NCBI RefSeq assembly: GCF_034263275.1
Contig: NZ_CP139559.1
Span: 4,650,001 to 4,714,000, forward strand
Length of the DNA stretch: 64,000 bases
Origin: Mucilaginibacter sp. cycad4
Lineage (GTDB): Bacteria; Bacteroidota; Bacteroidia; Sphingobacteriales; Sphingobacteriaceae
Direction of reading: 5' to 3'
Shown one piece after another: positions 1-9,264 of this stretch. The notes below the pieces were generated by a model. That model searched no databases, was not told the DNA's origin, and saw nothing but the letters and a program-made list of their open reading frames with translations. A program made the translations under genes and the position numbers. The first letter of the stretch is position 1. Each line of letters opens with the position of its first letter.

Positions 1-2
1 TG

Positions 3-710
3 TTTTTTTCTTTTTTGTTGATGAGTTCCGGAGTCATTGCCCAGGGGGATACTTCTGCTTTTACCAAATTCAATGATTTTAATACCCTGGTTTTAAACGG
101 AGGCGTCAAAAAACCGGAAGCTCAAAAGCAATTTGAAACGCTATTAAAACGAATTAACATGCTGGAAATGATACGTGCCGAGCGGATCATTCCAAAAACG
201 CAATGGATATTCCCTTTAAAAGGATACAATAGCAACGCCATCGGCGGTACTCATGGTAATGGTTACTTTGATAAAGGTTATACCTACCTTGATGGCAACA
301 AACATGGTGCCCATCCTGCGCACGATATTTTCATCAACGACCGCAACCAGGATTGCATTGATGACCATACTCAAAAACCGGTTGATGTTATTGCAGTTGA
401 CGATGGCTGGATTATTGCCTGTACCAATCAATGGGAACCGAATAGCAACATGCGTGGTGGCAAATTTATCTGGATCTATCATCCGGCAACAAGGATATTC
501 AGCTACTATGCGCATAACAATTCCATTTTTGTAAAGCCCGGTACTTACGTTAAGCAAGGCCAAAAAATAGCTGAAGTAGGTCGTACAGGTTACAATGCCT
601 ATAAAAAACGTTCACCTACCCACCTGCATTTTTCAGCATATAAACTGGTAGATGGCATCCCCGTACCTTATAACCCTTACGAACAGCTAAAAAAAGCCAA
701 AACGTTATGA
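3..710 (+). CDS. M23 family metallopeptidase (LytM domain), 5' end outside window
   Basis: Secreted zinc endopeptidase of the M23/LytM type, expected to cut peptidoglycan cross-bridges in the periplasm. Counting from the TTG at 15, an HxxxD zinc motif is at H100-D104 (HPAHD) and the HxH motif at H203/H205 (THLHF). The frame is open to the window edge and the first visible residues (FFSFLLMSSGVIAQ) look like the end of a signal peptide, so the true start is probably just upstream of base 1. Its stop overlaps the ATG of the next gene by 4 nt, which suggests translational coupling. The substrate and any activator partner cannot be told from sequence. Confidence 0.85.
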   Translation, partial: FFSFLLMSSGVIAQGDTSAFTKFNDFNTLVLNGGVKKPEAQKQFETLLKRINMLEMIRAERIIPKTQWIFPLKGYNSNAIGGTHGNGYFDKGYTYLDGNKHGAHPAHDIFINDRNQDCIDDHTQKPVDVIAVDDGWIIACTNQWEPNSNMRGGKFIWIYHPATRIFSYYAHNNSIFVKPGTYVKQGQKIAEVGRTGYNAYKKRSPTHLHFSAYKLVDGIPVPYNPYEQLKKAKTL

Positions 711-1465
711 AAATCCTGATCACCTGCCTGCTCTTGCTTTTGAATATTAATATTGCTCCTCCGGATAACGTGATTAAAAGATTCGCAGTGCCGGCAGGCT
801 ATCAGCGTATAATGGTTTCACCCGGTAGTTTCGGGGCATGGTTGCAGGCTTTACCGTTAAAACCGGCGGGCACGCCAACCAAAACTTATAAAGGCGACAT
901 TGCCCGCACCGATGTTTACACCGCTGCGGTTATTGACATGAGCGTAGGCAACCAGGACCTGCAGCAATGCGCCGATGCTGTAATGCGCTTACGCGGCGAA
1001 TACCTTTATCAGCAAAAAAAATACAATGAAATTTCTTTCAACTTCACCAGTGGTTTTAAATGCGACTATGCGCATTATGCAAAAGGCTATCGCTACAAAA
1101 ATGATCACTGGGTATTGAAAGCCAAACCCGATTATTCATACAATGCGTTTCTAAATTACATGAACCTGGTCTTCAGCTACGCGGGAACCCTGTCCCTCCA
1201 AAAGGAGTTAAAAACGGTAACTAATTCCAACGACGTAAAACCAGGCGATGTGTTTATCCGTGGAGGCTCACCGGGACATTGTTTTATTGTGCTTGATGTG
1301 GTGGAGAACGCTGCTCATCAAAAGCAGTTTTTACTGGCGCAGAGTTTTATGCCGGCCCAAAATATCCAGGTGCTAAAATATGATACACCCTGGTTTGCTA
1401 TGGACCAGCACAGCGGGATCATGTATGGCGAGCTGATCAGTAAAAATTATTTGAAGCGGTTTTAG
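707..1465 (+). CDS. DUF4846 domain-containing protein
   Basis: A 252-residue protein with an N-terminal hydrophobic segment (ILITCLLLLLNINIA) that fits a signal peptide, followed by the DUF4846 layout: an early RFAVPAGYQR block, a central cysteine (NQDLQQCADAVMRLRGEY) and a late block ending in GSPGHCFIVLDV. The family is of unknown function and is common in Bacteroidota. The ATGA overlap with the M23 peptidase suggests a joint envelope role, but that is inference. The family assignment rests on remembered motifs, not on a search. Confidence 0.8.
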   Translation: MKILITCLLLLLNINIAPPDNVIKRFAVPAGYQRIMVSPGSFGAWLQALPLKPAGTPTKTYKGDIARTDVYTAAVIDMSVGNQDLQQCADAVMRLRGEYLYQQKKYNEISFNFTSGFKCDYAHYAKGYRYKNDHWVLKAKPDYSYNAFLNYMNLVFSYAGTLSLQKELKTVTNSNDVKPGDVFIRGGSPGHCFIVLDVVENAAHQKQFLLAQSFMPAQNIQVLKYDTPWFAMDQHSGIMYGELISKNYLKRF

Positions 1466-1490
1466 GCTGGGGGTATCAATAAATATTAAA

Positions 1491-1626
1491 TTGTCATTTC
1501 GATGAACTGATTGGGAAAGAGCGGGGGTGAGGATCTTATGCGCCCTGGGTAGTTCGCTTTGCATCGCGTATAAGATCTCCTCTCGCACCACCCCACAGGC
1601 CATCCCCCGCTCAATCGAAATGACAA
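1491..1626. repeat. Long imperfect palindrome between convergent genes (family B)
   Basis: Outer arms TTGTCATTTCGAT and ATCGAAATGACAA (nearly perfect) enclose inner arms such as AGATCTTAT-type and ATAAGATCT-type words. It fills the gap between the DUF4846 stop (1465) and the aldo/keto reductase stop (1650). A bidirectional terminator role is inferred from position. Confidence 0.7.
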
Positions 1627-1649
1627 TTCGTTTTATTATAAAATGAACG

Positions 1650-2669
1650 CTACCTTTTTTCAACCCTATCATAAAACCCACCAAAACTGTTCATTTTCAC
1701 GGCATCCTCATTAAAAAAATCGCCGGGGAAACCTAACTCAATCGCGCTTACTTCGTTAAGCTTTTTAAAATGTTCGGGGGTTAATTTTGTATCTATTGCT
1801 TTCAGGTTATCATTTAGCTGATCAATTTTGGTAGCACCTACAATGGGGATACAACTGAAATCCCTGTCCATCATCCATTGCAGGGCAACATGACTTTCGG
1901 ATACACCTAATTCGGCGGCAATGGCAACAACCGCTTCGGTAATGCTTTGTGCCCTGTTGTTACGGCGATTGCTTTCGGGTTTTACACGTCCCTGTTCGCC
2001 ACGGAGGTATTTGCCTGTCAAAGCACCACCGGCCAGCGGGGCCCAGGGGGTAACCGTCATTCCATAATGTTTTGCCATCGGGATCAGCTCGCGCTCGGCG
2101 GTGCGGGCCAGCAGGCTATACTCCACCTGTAAAGCGATGAACTGGCTCCAGCCCATCAGCTCGGCAAGGGTGTTCCCTTTTGATACTACCCAGGCGGGTG
2201 TATCACTGATGGCGGCGTAGGCTACCTTGCCTTGCTTGATCAGGTCGTCCAACCCGCGCAATACCTCGTCAATTGGCGTAATATTATCCCAAATATGCAG
2301 GTACAGCACATCAATAAAATCAGTTTTAAGGCGTTTAAGGCTTTCTTCAACACTCCGCATCATGTTTTTGCGGTTATTGCCCGATGCATTAGGATTGGTG
2401 GTATTATCCTTCAGCGTGTATTTGGTAGCCAACACAAAATAATCGCGGTCACGATTGCTCAGGTACTCACCGATGATCTTCTCGCTGGTACCCAGCTTGT
2501 ACACATTGGCTGTATCAATGAAATTGCCACCCGCATCGGCAAAGGCATCCATAATGGCAAAGCTGGCATCCTTTTCGGCGCCCCAGCCGCCTTCTGTACC
2601 GAAGCCCATAGCACCCAGGCATAATTCGGAAACTTTAAGGCCCGAGCGGCCTAATAATTTGTAGTTCAT
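1650..2669 (-). CDS. Aldo/keto reductase
   Basis: Cytosolic NADPH-dependent oxidoreductase of the aldo/keto reductase superfamily, 339 residues, which is a usual length. The catalytic tetrad is visible: D52 and Y57 in DTANVY, K83 in LATKYTL, H125 in YLHIWD. The N-terminus MNYKLLGRSGLKVSELCLG is typical of the YajO/general-stress subgroup, and a nucleotide-binding stretch is present near the C-terminus (IPIVGATKIDQLNDNL). It is convergent with the DUF4846 gene and has no obvious pathway partner nearby. The substrate is unknown. Confidence 0.92.
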   Translation of the reverse strand: MNYKLLGRSGLKVSELCLGAMGFGTEGGWGAEKDASFAIMDAFADAGGNFIDTANVYKLGTSEKIIGEYLSNRDRDYFVLATKYTLKDNTTNPNASGNNRKNMMRSVEESLKRLKTDFIDVLYLHIWDNITPIDEVLRGLDDLIKQGKVAYAAISDTPAWVVSKGNTLAELMGWSQFIALQVEYSLLARTAERELIPMAKHYGMTVTPWAPLAGGALTGKYLRGEQGRVKPESNRRNNRAQSITEAVVAIAAELGVSESHVALQWMMDRDFSCIPIVGATKIDQLNDNLKAIDTKLTPEHFKKLNEVSAIELGFPGDFFNEDAVKMNSFGGFYDRVEKR

Positions 2670-2736
2670 ATATGGTGATGTTTGTATTTAAAAATCTATG
2701 TTATCGGAATATTAGCGGGATAAATCCGCCCGCCTA

Positions 2737-3147
2737 TCACATCGTCGGCGCAATAAATATAATGATCCCTGCCACCGCAACCACCACCAGGCCAGCAGCT
2801 ATACCTCCGCCAACCAATACATAATGCCATGGCGTATGCCTATGCTTGTTTCTTTTAAAGGCAGCCTGCCGATATGCATCGACATATACCGAATCGCTGA
2901 GCAAAGTTGTATCTTTTAAGCCAGAAGCTTGTGGTTTAAAATAGTCGGAAGTATATGGCAATTTATGGTGATACTTTTTCCAGGTAGCATCGTCCAGCCT
3001 GAAGTTTTTGGCATCGACGCGGGCGGCTTTGATAACACTATCGCGGTGTGTTGCCTGCTGTGCCCGGGCAAGGGATGCGCAGGTAACCAACAGAAACAGT
3101 AAAACACTCTTTTTTAGATTTTTCCCTGGTATCCCTGATATAATCAT
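2737..3147 (-). CDS. Hypothetical membrane-anchored secreted protein
   Basis: A 136-residue protein that I do not recognise. An N-terminal signal-like segment (KKSVLLFLLVTCASLARAQ) is followed by a polar region of about 60 residues with many Asp/Lys/Tyr, then a His/Arg-rich patch (FKRNKHRHTPWHYV) and a strongly hydrophobic C-terminal helix (GGGIAAGLVVVAVAGIIIF). That is consistent with a periplasmic domain held by a C-terminal anchor. It starts 59 nt from the divergent gene at 3207, so the two may share a promoter region. Confidence 0.6.
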   Translation of the reverse strand: MIISGIPGKNLKKSVLLFLLVTCASLARAQQATHRDSVIKAARVDAKNFRLDDATWKKYHHKLPYTSDYFKPQASGLKDTTLLSDSVYVDAYRQAAFKRNKHRHTPWHYVLVGGGIAAGLVVVAVAGIIIFIAPTM

Positions 3148-3206
3148 CTTTCAAACAATCCTTCCTTCAACTTTGTACTAATAATACATCGCTAATATAC
3201 CAAATT

Positions 3207-3533
3207 ATGAAAATCATCACCCTCCATACCGATACCGACCTTAACCAGCTATACCTGTTACTGCACGAAAAACTTAACCCATTGTTTCAGGAACAACGGA
3301 AAAGCGAGTTAAATTTCACGATTGAACGCAAAGGTGAGGCAGTTGAAATTTCGTTGCCTGCTGTTTATGAAGGCGCGCTGTTCAGCATTGCAATTAACGG
3401 TAACGAGCTTTGGATCACCCGTAATGAACATTATGTTGATGATGTAAATTCCCTCACTGTCGAGTCGATCCTGAACGATCTTTTCAGCAAAATTGCCGAT
3501 AACCTTGGTACCGATTTGGTGCAGGAGGGGTAA
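3207..3533 (+). CDS. Hypothetical cytoplasmic protein
   Basis: A 108-residue protein with no signal peptide or membrane segment and no family I can name. It has an alternating hydrophobic/polar pattern (FTIERKGEAVEISLPAVY, ALFSIAINGNELWIT) that suggests a beta-sheet core followed by an amphipathic C-terminal helix (VESILNDLFSKIADNLG). It starts at an ATG and has normal codon use for the region. It is divergent from the gene at 2737-3147. Confidence 0.6.
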   Translation: MKIITLHTDTDLNQLYLLLHEKLNPLFQEQRKSELNFTIERKGEAVEISLPAVYEGALFSIAINGNELWITRNEHYVDDVNSLTVESILNDLFSKIADNLGTDLVQEG

Positions 3534-3712
3534 GTAAAAAGCTTTGATTTACTAAAGAATAATATCGTTGCGAAGAGAAACGAAGAAGCAATCGCTTGTT
3601 ATACAAAGCGCTATTCATGTGCGGTTGCTTCGTTCGCAAGGACATGATTTCTGTTCCATTTGTTAAATAGCCGATAGTTCTAAAGCATTAAGCAGTTTAA
3701 AAATGCAATATA
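3534..3712. repeat. Gene-free stretch with degenerate family-A hairpin
   Basis: Bases 3566-3643 hold a diverged copy of the family-A element seen at 5577, 32209, 41422 and 45285. The arms GAAACGAAGAAGCAATCGC and GCGGTTGCTTCGTTC still pair, but the outer GTCATTGCGAGG part has eroded. No ORF or RNA gene is visible here. Confidence 0.5.
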
Positions 3713-3847
3713 TTCATTGCCGTTGGTTTTAACCAACGGTAAAAAGCTAAAAAGTCCTGGCTTTAGCCCCAATTATGCAAGCCGATTTGGGCTGAAGCCC
3801 TTTTATCGCTACTCATTATTCCGTTGGTTAAAACCAACGGCAATGAA
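3713..3847. repeat. Nested palindromic element (family C)
   Basis: Outer arms TTCATTGCCGTTGG and CCAACGGCAATGAA are perfect inverted copies. Each side is also a local palindrome (CCGTTGGTTTTAACCAACGG on the left, CCGTTGGTTAAAACCAACGG on the right). Inner arms GGCTTTAGCCC and GGGCTGAAGCC also pair. The element sits upstream of the mechanosensitive channel gene and ends about 90 nt before its start codon. Such nested structure could fold as a cruciform or as a long RNA hairpin. Confidence 0.75.
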
Positions 3848-3937
3848 GTTTTATCTACCTGTAAACGATATTCATCAACTTTAAACAGCTTCTTATTTCC
3901 GCCAAATATTTTTTAGCTTTAACAGAAAAACATCCCT

Positions 3938-5548
3938 ATGCCTAAAATTTATAGCTTGCTTATCCTTTTCCTGTTTGCTGCATTTACTACACAGGCACAA
4001 AAACTTCCTGAAAAAAAGGGCGAACCGGTGATCATTAACCGGGATACCCTGTTTAAATTTTACGCCCCGCAGGGATTGTTTGATCCTAAAGAACGTGCCG
4101 GGATTGTTACCAGGCGTATTGAGGCCCTGATGAGCCGGATAGATTTTAACCCGGATTCGTTAACACTTAAAAACGATACCTCCGTATCGATAATAACTTA
4201 CAACGGGCAGATGATCATGGGCGTTAATAATACCGATGCTTCTTATTCCGAACTGAACCGGCCACAACTGGCAGCAAGTTATCTGGCGATACTAAAAAAT
4301 AAGCTGGGCAATGTTTTTGAAAGCAACAGCCCTAAACAATTAATCACCAACGTGCTCGAAGCTGTGGCGGTTATTATTTTACTGATTTTACTGATCTGGG
4401 TTGTTAACAAGGGTTTTAGGTGGATAAAATTAAAAATTATACTGGGCTGGGAACACCGCGTCGAAAAACTGGCGGCCAAAGGGGCGCCTGTAGCCTATGC
4501 CTCACGCCTGCTTCCTTTTATCAGCGGGCTTATCAATGTTGGCCGGTTACTCATTATCCTGCTGCTGGTTTACCTGGCTTTGCCGGTATTGTTTTATATT
4601 TTCCCTTCTTCGCAGCCTATTGCCACACAGTTGATCGGCTTTGTGGTCGACCCGTTGAAAAGCATCCTGCTGGCCATTGTTCGCTTTATACCCAACCTGC
4701 TTACCATAACGGTTATTTATTTGGTTACCCGGTACATTGTAAAACTGGTAAAATTTATAGCTAACGAAATAGCTAACGGGGCTATCGCTTTAAAAGGCTT
4801 TTATCCTGAATGGGCTATCCCAACTTATAACATCATTCGTGTGCTGATGTACGCATTTATGTTTGTGGTGATATTTCCTTATCTACCTGGCTCTCAATCC
4901 AAAGTATTCCAGGGGGTTACAGTGTTTATAGGCGTGCTGTTTTCGCTGGGCTCGTCATCGGCTATTGCCAATATGGTATCGGGCATTGTGCTCACCTATA
5001 TGCGCCCCTTTAAAATTGGCGACCGCATAAAGGTTGGTGAAATTACGGGTGATGTAATTGAGAAAAACCTGCTGGTTACACGCGTACGCACCATTAAAAA
5101 CGAAGACGTAACTGTCCCCAACGCTACCATTTTAAGCGGTGCTACGGTTAACTATACCTCATCGTCAAAAACTTTGGGTTTGATACTGAACACCAGTGTC
5201 ACTATTGGCTATGATGCCCCATGGGAAACCATTCATAACCTGCTCATTAACGCTGCCGAAGCAACAGACGGGATCCTTGCCAATCCAAAACCATTTGTAC
5301 TGCAAACCGCTTTGAATGATTTTAATGTGAGTTACCAGATCAACGCTTATACCGATCAGCCCGGCAAAATGGCCGTAATCTATTCAGCACTGTACCAAAA
5401 CATACAGGATAAATTTAATGAAGCAGGCATGGAGATCATGTCACCGCATTTTACAGCTGTGCGCGATGGAAGCCATATCCAGATCCCTGAAAACTATGTA
5501 GCTGATGGGTATAAAAAGCCGGGGTATAAGATAGAGCGGGAAGAATAA
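3938..5548 (+). CDS. MscS-family mechanosensitive ion channel
   Basis: Membrane-tension-gated channel that releases solutes on osmotic downshock. The 536-residue protein has a signal-like start (YSLLILFLFAAFTTQAQ), a periplasmic domain to about residue 130, then several membrane helices. The MscS pore/beta-domain hallmark follows: GSSSAIANMVSGIVLTYMRP, then FKIGDRIKVGEITGDV and the VPNATI segment. The extra periplasmic domain makes it longer than E. coli MscS and closer to the YnaI/MscK-like group. Downstream is a family-A hairpin shared with the convergent desaturase gene. Confidence 0.88.
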   Translation: MPKIYSLLILFLFAAFTTQAQKLPEKKGEPVIINRDTLFKFYAPQGLFDPKERAGIVTRRIEALMSRIDFNPDSLTLKNDTSVSIITYNGQMIMGVNNTDASYSELNRPQLAASYLAILKNKLGNVFESNSPKQLITNVLEAVAVIILLILLIWVVNKGFRWIKLKIILGWEHRVEKLAAKGAPVAYASRLLPFISGLINVGRLLIILLLVYLALPVLFYIFPSSQPIATQLIGFVVDPLKSILLAIVRFIPNLLTITVIYLVTRYIVKLVKFIANEIANGAIALKGFYPEWAIPTYNIIRVLMYAFMFVVIFPYLPGSQSKVFQGVTVFIGVLFSLGSSSAIANMVSGIVLTYMRPFKIGDRIKVGEITGDVIEKNLLVTRVRTIKNEDVTVPNATILSGATVNYTSSSKTLGLILNTSVTIGYDAPWETIHNLLINAAEATDGILANPKPFVLQTALNDFNVSYQINAYTDQPGKMAVIYSALYQNIQDKFNEAGMEIMSPHFTAVRDGSHIQIPENYVADGYKKPGYKIEREE

Positions 5549-5576
5549 CGCGAATTGAATTACGCTGATAAAAAAA

Positions 5577-5660
5577 GCGTCATTGCGAGGTACGAAGCAA
5601 TCTCCGATTTGCAGATCCGCTCTGTACAGTTCGCGATTGCTTCGTACCTCGCAATGACGC
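5577..5660. repeat. Family-A MITE-like hairpin element, copy 1
   Basis: Terminal arms GTCATTGCGAGGTACGAAGC and its exact inverse enclose an asymmetric centre (CTCCGATTTGCAGATCCGC...). The element lies between the convergent stops of the MscS gene and the desaturase gene. Other copies are at 32209, 41422 and 45285. Confidence 0.85.
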
Positions 5661-5684
5661 TCTGATATAAACCTTATTTAAAAA

Positions 5685-6665
5685 TCAACCGTTAATCCAG
5701 GTAAACTTATACTCAAGCATTGGGTTTTTCATGCGTTCGGCTACACGCAGTAAGCGGGCCGGAAGGTTCACAACATAATCGCGGGCCTTTTCGCCGGCTT
5801 CGTCCAAACCGGTTATACTTTCGATATGCCAGTCGGTCAAAAGCTCTTTCAGGATATCAACATAGTCGATAGCCGTGTAAATACCCAAACGCTGGGCAGC
5901 ATCGGTAAAGTGGCCAAAAGTTTGACCAACCTTTAAACCAACCTCACGCAGGAAGTGGGCAGGCATTACGATCTTTTTGCGCATCATATCCTCAAAAGCT
6001 ACCATGGCCTCGCTCGGATCTACCTCAAATATTTTTTCGATAAAATATTTGTAAGCTTTAGCGTGACGTGCTTCATCTGATGCGATAACACCGCACATTT
6101 TCGAAAGCAGCGGATCGCCGTATTTCTTGGCCTGTGAGGCAACACGACGGTGCGATACATTGGTTGCCAGCTCCTGGAAAGAAGTATATATAAAGTTACG
6201 GTAAGGATCATGGCCGGTACCGATATCAAACCCATCGGCTATCAGGTATTGGGTCGAGATCTCCATCATGCGCATATTAACACGGCCCGATAGATACAGG
6301 TATTTATTAAGCAGGTCGCCATGACGGTTTTCTTCACCGGTCCAGTGGCGGGTCCATTTCATCCAGCCGCCCTCTTCATCGTCTGATACACCCTGCACCA
6401 TGGTTAACCACGATTCATAAGTTGGCAAAGCCTCCTCGGTAATGGTATCACCAATTAAAACGGCAATCAGGTCGTAGGATAAACCTGCGGCACTTTCCTG
6501 TAGTTCTTTAATTTCGCTGAAAAATGATTCTCTGGAAGAATCGGGCAAAAAATCAGATGGCTGCCAGATGGTATCAATGGGCTTTAAATATTCATGTATT
6601 TTTTCTAACATGAACTTTTCAATGTGCACCATTACTTCTCTGCGCTTTTCTACAAAAAATTCCAT
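5685..6665 (-). CDS. Acyl-ACP desaturase (diiron, FA_desaturase_2)
   Basis: Soluble diiron enzyme that places a cis double bond in acyl-ACP chains for membrane lipid synthesis. Counting from the chosen ATG at 6665 (326 residues), the iron ligands are in EENRH (111-115), the E165 region (QELATNVSHRR) and DEARH (197-201), the classic two E-x-x-H sets. An upstream TTG at 6689 is open but unlikely; an ATG at 6632 is also possible. A TACCTTTG word lies 22 nt upstream. The gene is convergent with mscS and shares a hairpin element with it. Confidence 0.9.
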   Translation of the reverse strand: MEFFVEKRREVMVHIEKFMLEKIHEYLKPIDTIWQPSDFLPDSSRESFFSEIKELQESAAGLSYDLIAVLIGDTITEEALPTYESWLTMVQGVSDDEEGGWMKWTRHWTGEENRHGDLLNKYLYLSGRVNMRMMEISTQYLIADGFDIGTGHDPYRNFIYTSFQELATNVSHRRVASQAKKYGDPLLSKMCGVIASDEARHAKAYKYFIEKIFEVDPSEAMVAFEDMMRKKIVMPAHFLREVGLKVGQTFGHFTDAAQRLGIYTAIDYVDILKELLTDWHIESITGLDEAGEKARDYVVNLPARLLRVAERMKNPMLEYKFTWING

Positions 6666-6686
6666 AAAAACAGGTATGTTAATCAG

Positions 6687-6694
6687 CAAAGGTA
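6687..6694 (-). promoter_or_regulatory. Candidate Bacteroidota -7 box of the desaturase gene
   Basis: On the minus strand TACCTTTG matches the Bacteroidota -7 consensus TAnnTTTG exactly, 22 nt before the ATG at 6665. No clear TTTG -33 box was found at the expected spacing, so the call is tentative. Confidence 0.3.
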
Positions 6695-6716
6695 ACTAAA
6701 TTTGTAACATAATGTT

Positions 6717-7843
6717 TTAAAATTTCACTGTGATTGGGCTAATTGCTTCCCTCATACTCAAGGGCAAATTCTCCATCGCCGGCGTACCATTAAACAGCGA
6801 AAAATTACTGTTATAATCCCAAATCATGCCTGGGATATCAAGCTTTTTTAAAGCATGGCGAACAGCCTTGATATAACGGCAACGATTATCCGCATCGGCA
6901 TATTTATTGTAAACGCCGTACTCACCGCAAATGATAGCCCATCATATTTCAGAGCCCGTTTTTTTACAATTTGCAGTTTATCATTTATGGATTGTTCGTT
7001 GCCATCGCGCGTTACATACTGTAGTTGCTTTTGCCGGAGGTATTTTTTGCTTTTTGATTAAGTGCAGGAAAATTTTCCGCATTGTATGGAAATGATACCC
7101 CGGTGGTTGCAACCTGGCCACCCACCCGGCTGCCCCCTGATGGGTAAAAAAGAAAGGCTCGTAGGAGTGAAAAGTATAAATGATATTATCATCGGCAGGC
7201 CTTTCAAACCTGCTTAGCTCGTAGATGCTGCTATAGTTTGATGCACCTGCTACCAGGGTTCGTTGCCTATCAACTTTACGGGTAGCCGTAGCAATATTAT
7301 ATGCGGCATCTTTCCACACTTTGGGGTTAATATGGGACGGCTCATTATACACCTCAAAAAACAGGTTATAATAACTTGTGCTTTTATACTTTTTAGCTAA
7401 TTTTAGCCACAAATCAATTATTTGCGGTGTTTCTGTGAGATAATTATTGTCGCTTAACCTGCCATAATGATAATCTATCACCTGCCTCAATCCGTAATAT
7501 CGCATTGCTTAACAACTTTATCTATAAAGGTAAACAGCTGCGCTGTTATTTTAAGGACCAAAGGAAGTAAAAGCCACGATAGCATTGTACTTTTAAACCC
7601 CAACTTTTTGAGCAGCATAAAATCGGATTTTTAAATGGCGTTTTGGGCCAGTGAGCTTTCGTTCCGGGTTTGCTCAGGCCATGAAATACTGATGCCCTTG
7701 TTTAAACTTTGGGCCTGTTTAAAAGCGGGTGCCCGAACTTGCCGGGGAATTGGACGGCTTTTTGCAACAGTAATGATTACTGTTAGCAGCAGTAACAACA
7801 AACCTGTTTGAATTATCGTATAACGAATATTTTTGTCTATCAA
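6717..7843 (-). pseudogene. Decayed glycoside hydrolase family 5 (endoglucanase-like) gene
   Basis: Read on the minus strand, the fragments reassemble into one GH5 protein. An N-terminal membrane/signal part ends in LNKGISISWPEQTRN. An in-frame TAA at 7631-7633 follows, then KSDFMLLKKLGFKS in the same frame. After frame changes come VIDYHYGRLSDNNY and FFEVYNEPSH (acid/base Glu of the NEP motif), then YNAENFPALNQK, then YVTRDGNEQSINDK, and finally IICGEYGVYNK (nucleophile Glu) to a stop near 6717. At least one nonsense change and four or more frame shifts are needed within 1.1 kb, so no full-length product can be made. Sequencing error is unlikely because the neighbouring genes are intact. Confidence 0.85.
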
Positions 7844-7906
7844 TATTTAACGGAATTAATTTAAACAGCGGCCTTAATTTTTAATTACAATTCAAGATAA
7901 CAAATA

Positions 7907-9253
7907 ATGTTTGTTCAAATTACCAACGAAGAATTAATTAGAGAGACCTCCAAAAAAGCATGGTATCAAACCAATAATATAATCTGGACAATTATATTTC
8001 TGTACCCTCTTTTTAGTATCGTTGATTTTATTTACGCTACAAACTACTGGCTGCAGTTCTTTATTATCCGCATTATAACTATCCTTATTATATACGGCCT
8101 GTTCAGTTATTTTCAGCATAAACAATTTAGTTACCGCATATTATTGCATATCAGTTTTTTTATGCTTTCGGTAACGGCCGCTATATTATGCAACCTGGTA
8201 AACATTCAGTTCCTGACTATTTACTTTATGCTGTTTGCTACCACTCTATTGTTTTTTAACCTCCAGGTGTTTTGGGAGCCCTTAAACTCCATCATCCAAA
8301 CCTTAATGGCCCTATTGCTGCTTGCCATTTTCTTTAACCTGCTAAGCGAATACAACCTCGACCTGGTTTTAAGCAACGGCGGGCAGATCTTTTTTATCAT
8401 CGCGGGAATCTCCTGTTTAATACCCGGGGCCCGTTATAAGGTGATCCAGCGTGAAGTACGCGCACAGATCATGATCGAAAAATCAAACGAGCAGCTTAAA
8501 CAGCAAAATAAGGATATCAATGAAAAAAACAACCTCATCGACCTCCAGTATGAGCAGCTACGCAAGCTCGACAACCAAAAGAACAGCTTTATCAACATTG
8601 CCGGGCACGACCTTAAAAACCTCATCGGCTCTATTGTAATGAGCAATAACATGATCAAGGAAGAGGATTTCAGGCTCAGTACCGATCAGAAAGAATTTGT
8701 GGGCTATATCTCCGAATCGGCCGACAAGATGCAGTATATGCTTAATAAGCTGATGGATGTTAAGGAGATCGAATCGCCGGATATGAAATTCAATATGGAG
8801 ATCTTTGATATCAACGTTGAAGTGATGCATGTTTTTAGAGGCCTGTATGAAACAGCCCTCATGAAAAACATCCACCTGGTTGATAATATCCTGAAGCTGC
8901 CCCTCAACGTAAGGCTCGATAAAGTATTTGCAGGCCAGGTGTTTCAGAACCTGTTATCAAACGCCATTAAGTTTTCGCAAACCAATAACAGCATTAAGGT
9001 AGTAACCAGCTTACAGCGCCAGCGGTTTGTTTTCGAAATTATTGACGAAGGTATAGCCATAGGCCAGCAGGAGCTGGAAATGATGTTTAACAAGCTTAAA
9101 ACACTTAACGATACATCGGGTGTTACCGAAAGCCGTTTAGGCCTTGGCTTATCAATTGCCAAACTGATGACAAAGGAAATGGGCGGCGAGCTCAGCTACC
9201 GCAGCGATGACAACGGCAATTATTTCAGAGTAGAATTTTACGTAATAAATTAA
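7907..9253 (+). CDS. Membrane sensor histidine kinase
   Basis: A 448-residue kinase. Residues 1-175 hold about six hydrophobic helices with no large extracellular domain, 185-225 a coiled linker, then HisKA with the phospho-acceptor H234 in IAGHDLKN. The HATPase domain has the N box NLLSNAIKFS (N348), a G1-like box DEGIAIG (380-386) and G2 LGLGLSIAK (411-419). The G1 box has Ala where DxGxG normally has its second Gly. No response regulator is adjacent. Only 11 nt separate it from the BcsB-like gene, so it is probably co-transcribed with the polysaccharide genes and may sense membrane or surface state for them (inference). Confidence 0.88.
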   Translation: MFVQITNEELIRETSKKAWYQTNNIIWTIIFLYPLFSIVDFIYATNYWLQFFIIRIITILIIYGLFSYFQHKQFSYRILLHISFFMLSVTAAILCNLVNIQFLTIYFMLFATTLLFFNLQVFWEPLNSIIQTLMALLLLAIFFNLLSEYNLDLVLSNGGQIFFIIAGISCLIPGARYKVIQREVRAQIMIEKSNEQLKQQNKDINEKNNLIDLQYEQLRKLDNQKNSFINIAGHDLKNLIGSIVMSNNMIKEEDFRLSTDQKEFVGYISESADKMQYMLNKLMDVKEIESPDMKFNMEIFDINVEVMHVFRGLYETALMKNIHLVDNILKLPLNVRLDKVFAGQVFQNLLSNAIKFSQTNNSIKVVTSLQRQRFVFEIIDEGIAIGQQELEMMFNKLKTLNDTSGVTESRLGLGLSIAKLMTKEMGGELSYRSDDNGNYFRVEFYVIN

Positions 9254-9264
9254 TATTTATATCA

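Noticed and set aside
6855..7061. 68-codon plus-strand frame
   Set aside because: It is antisense to the GH5 pseudogene fragments and has no features of its own.
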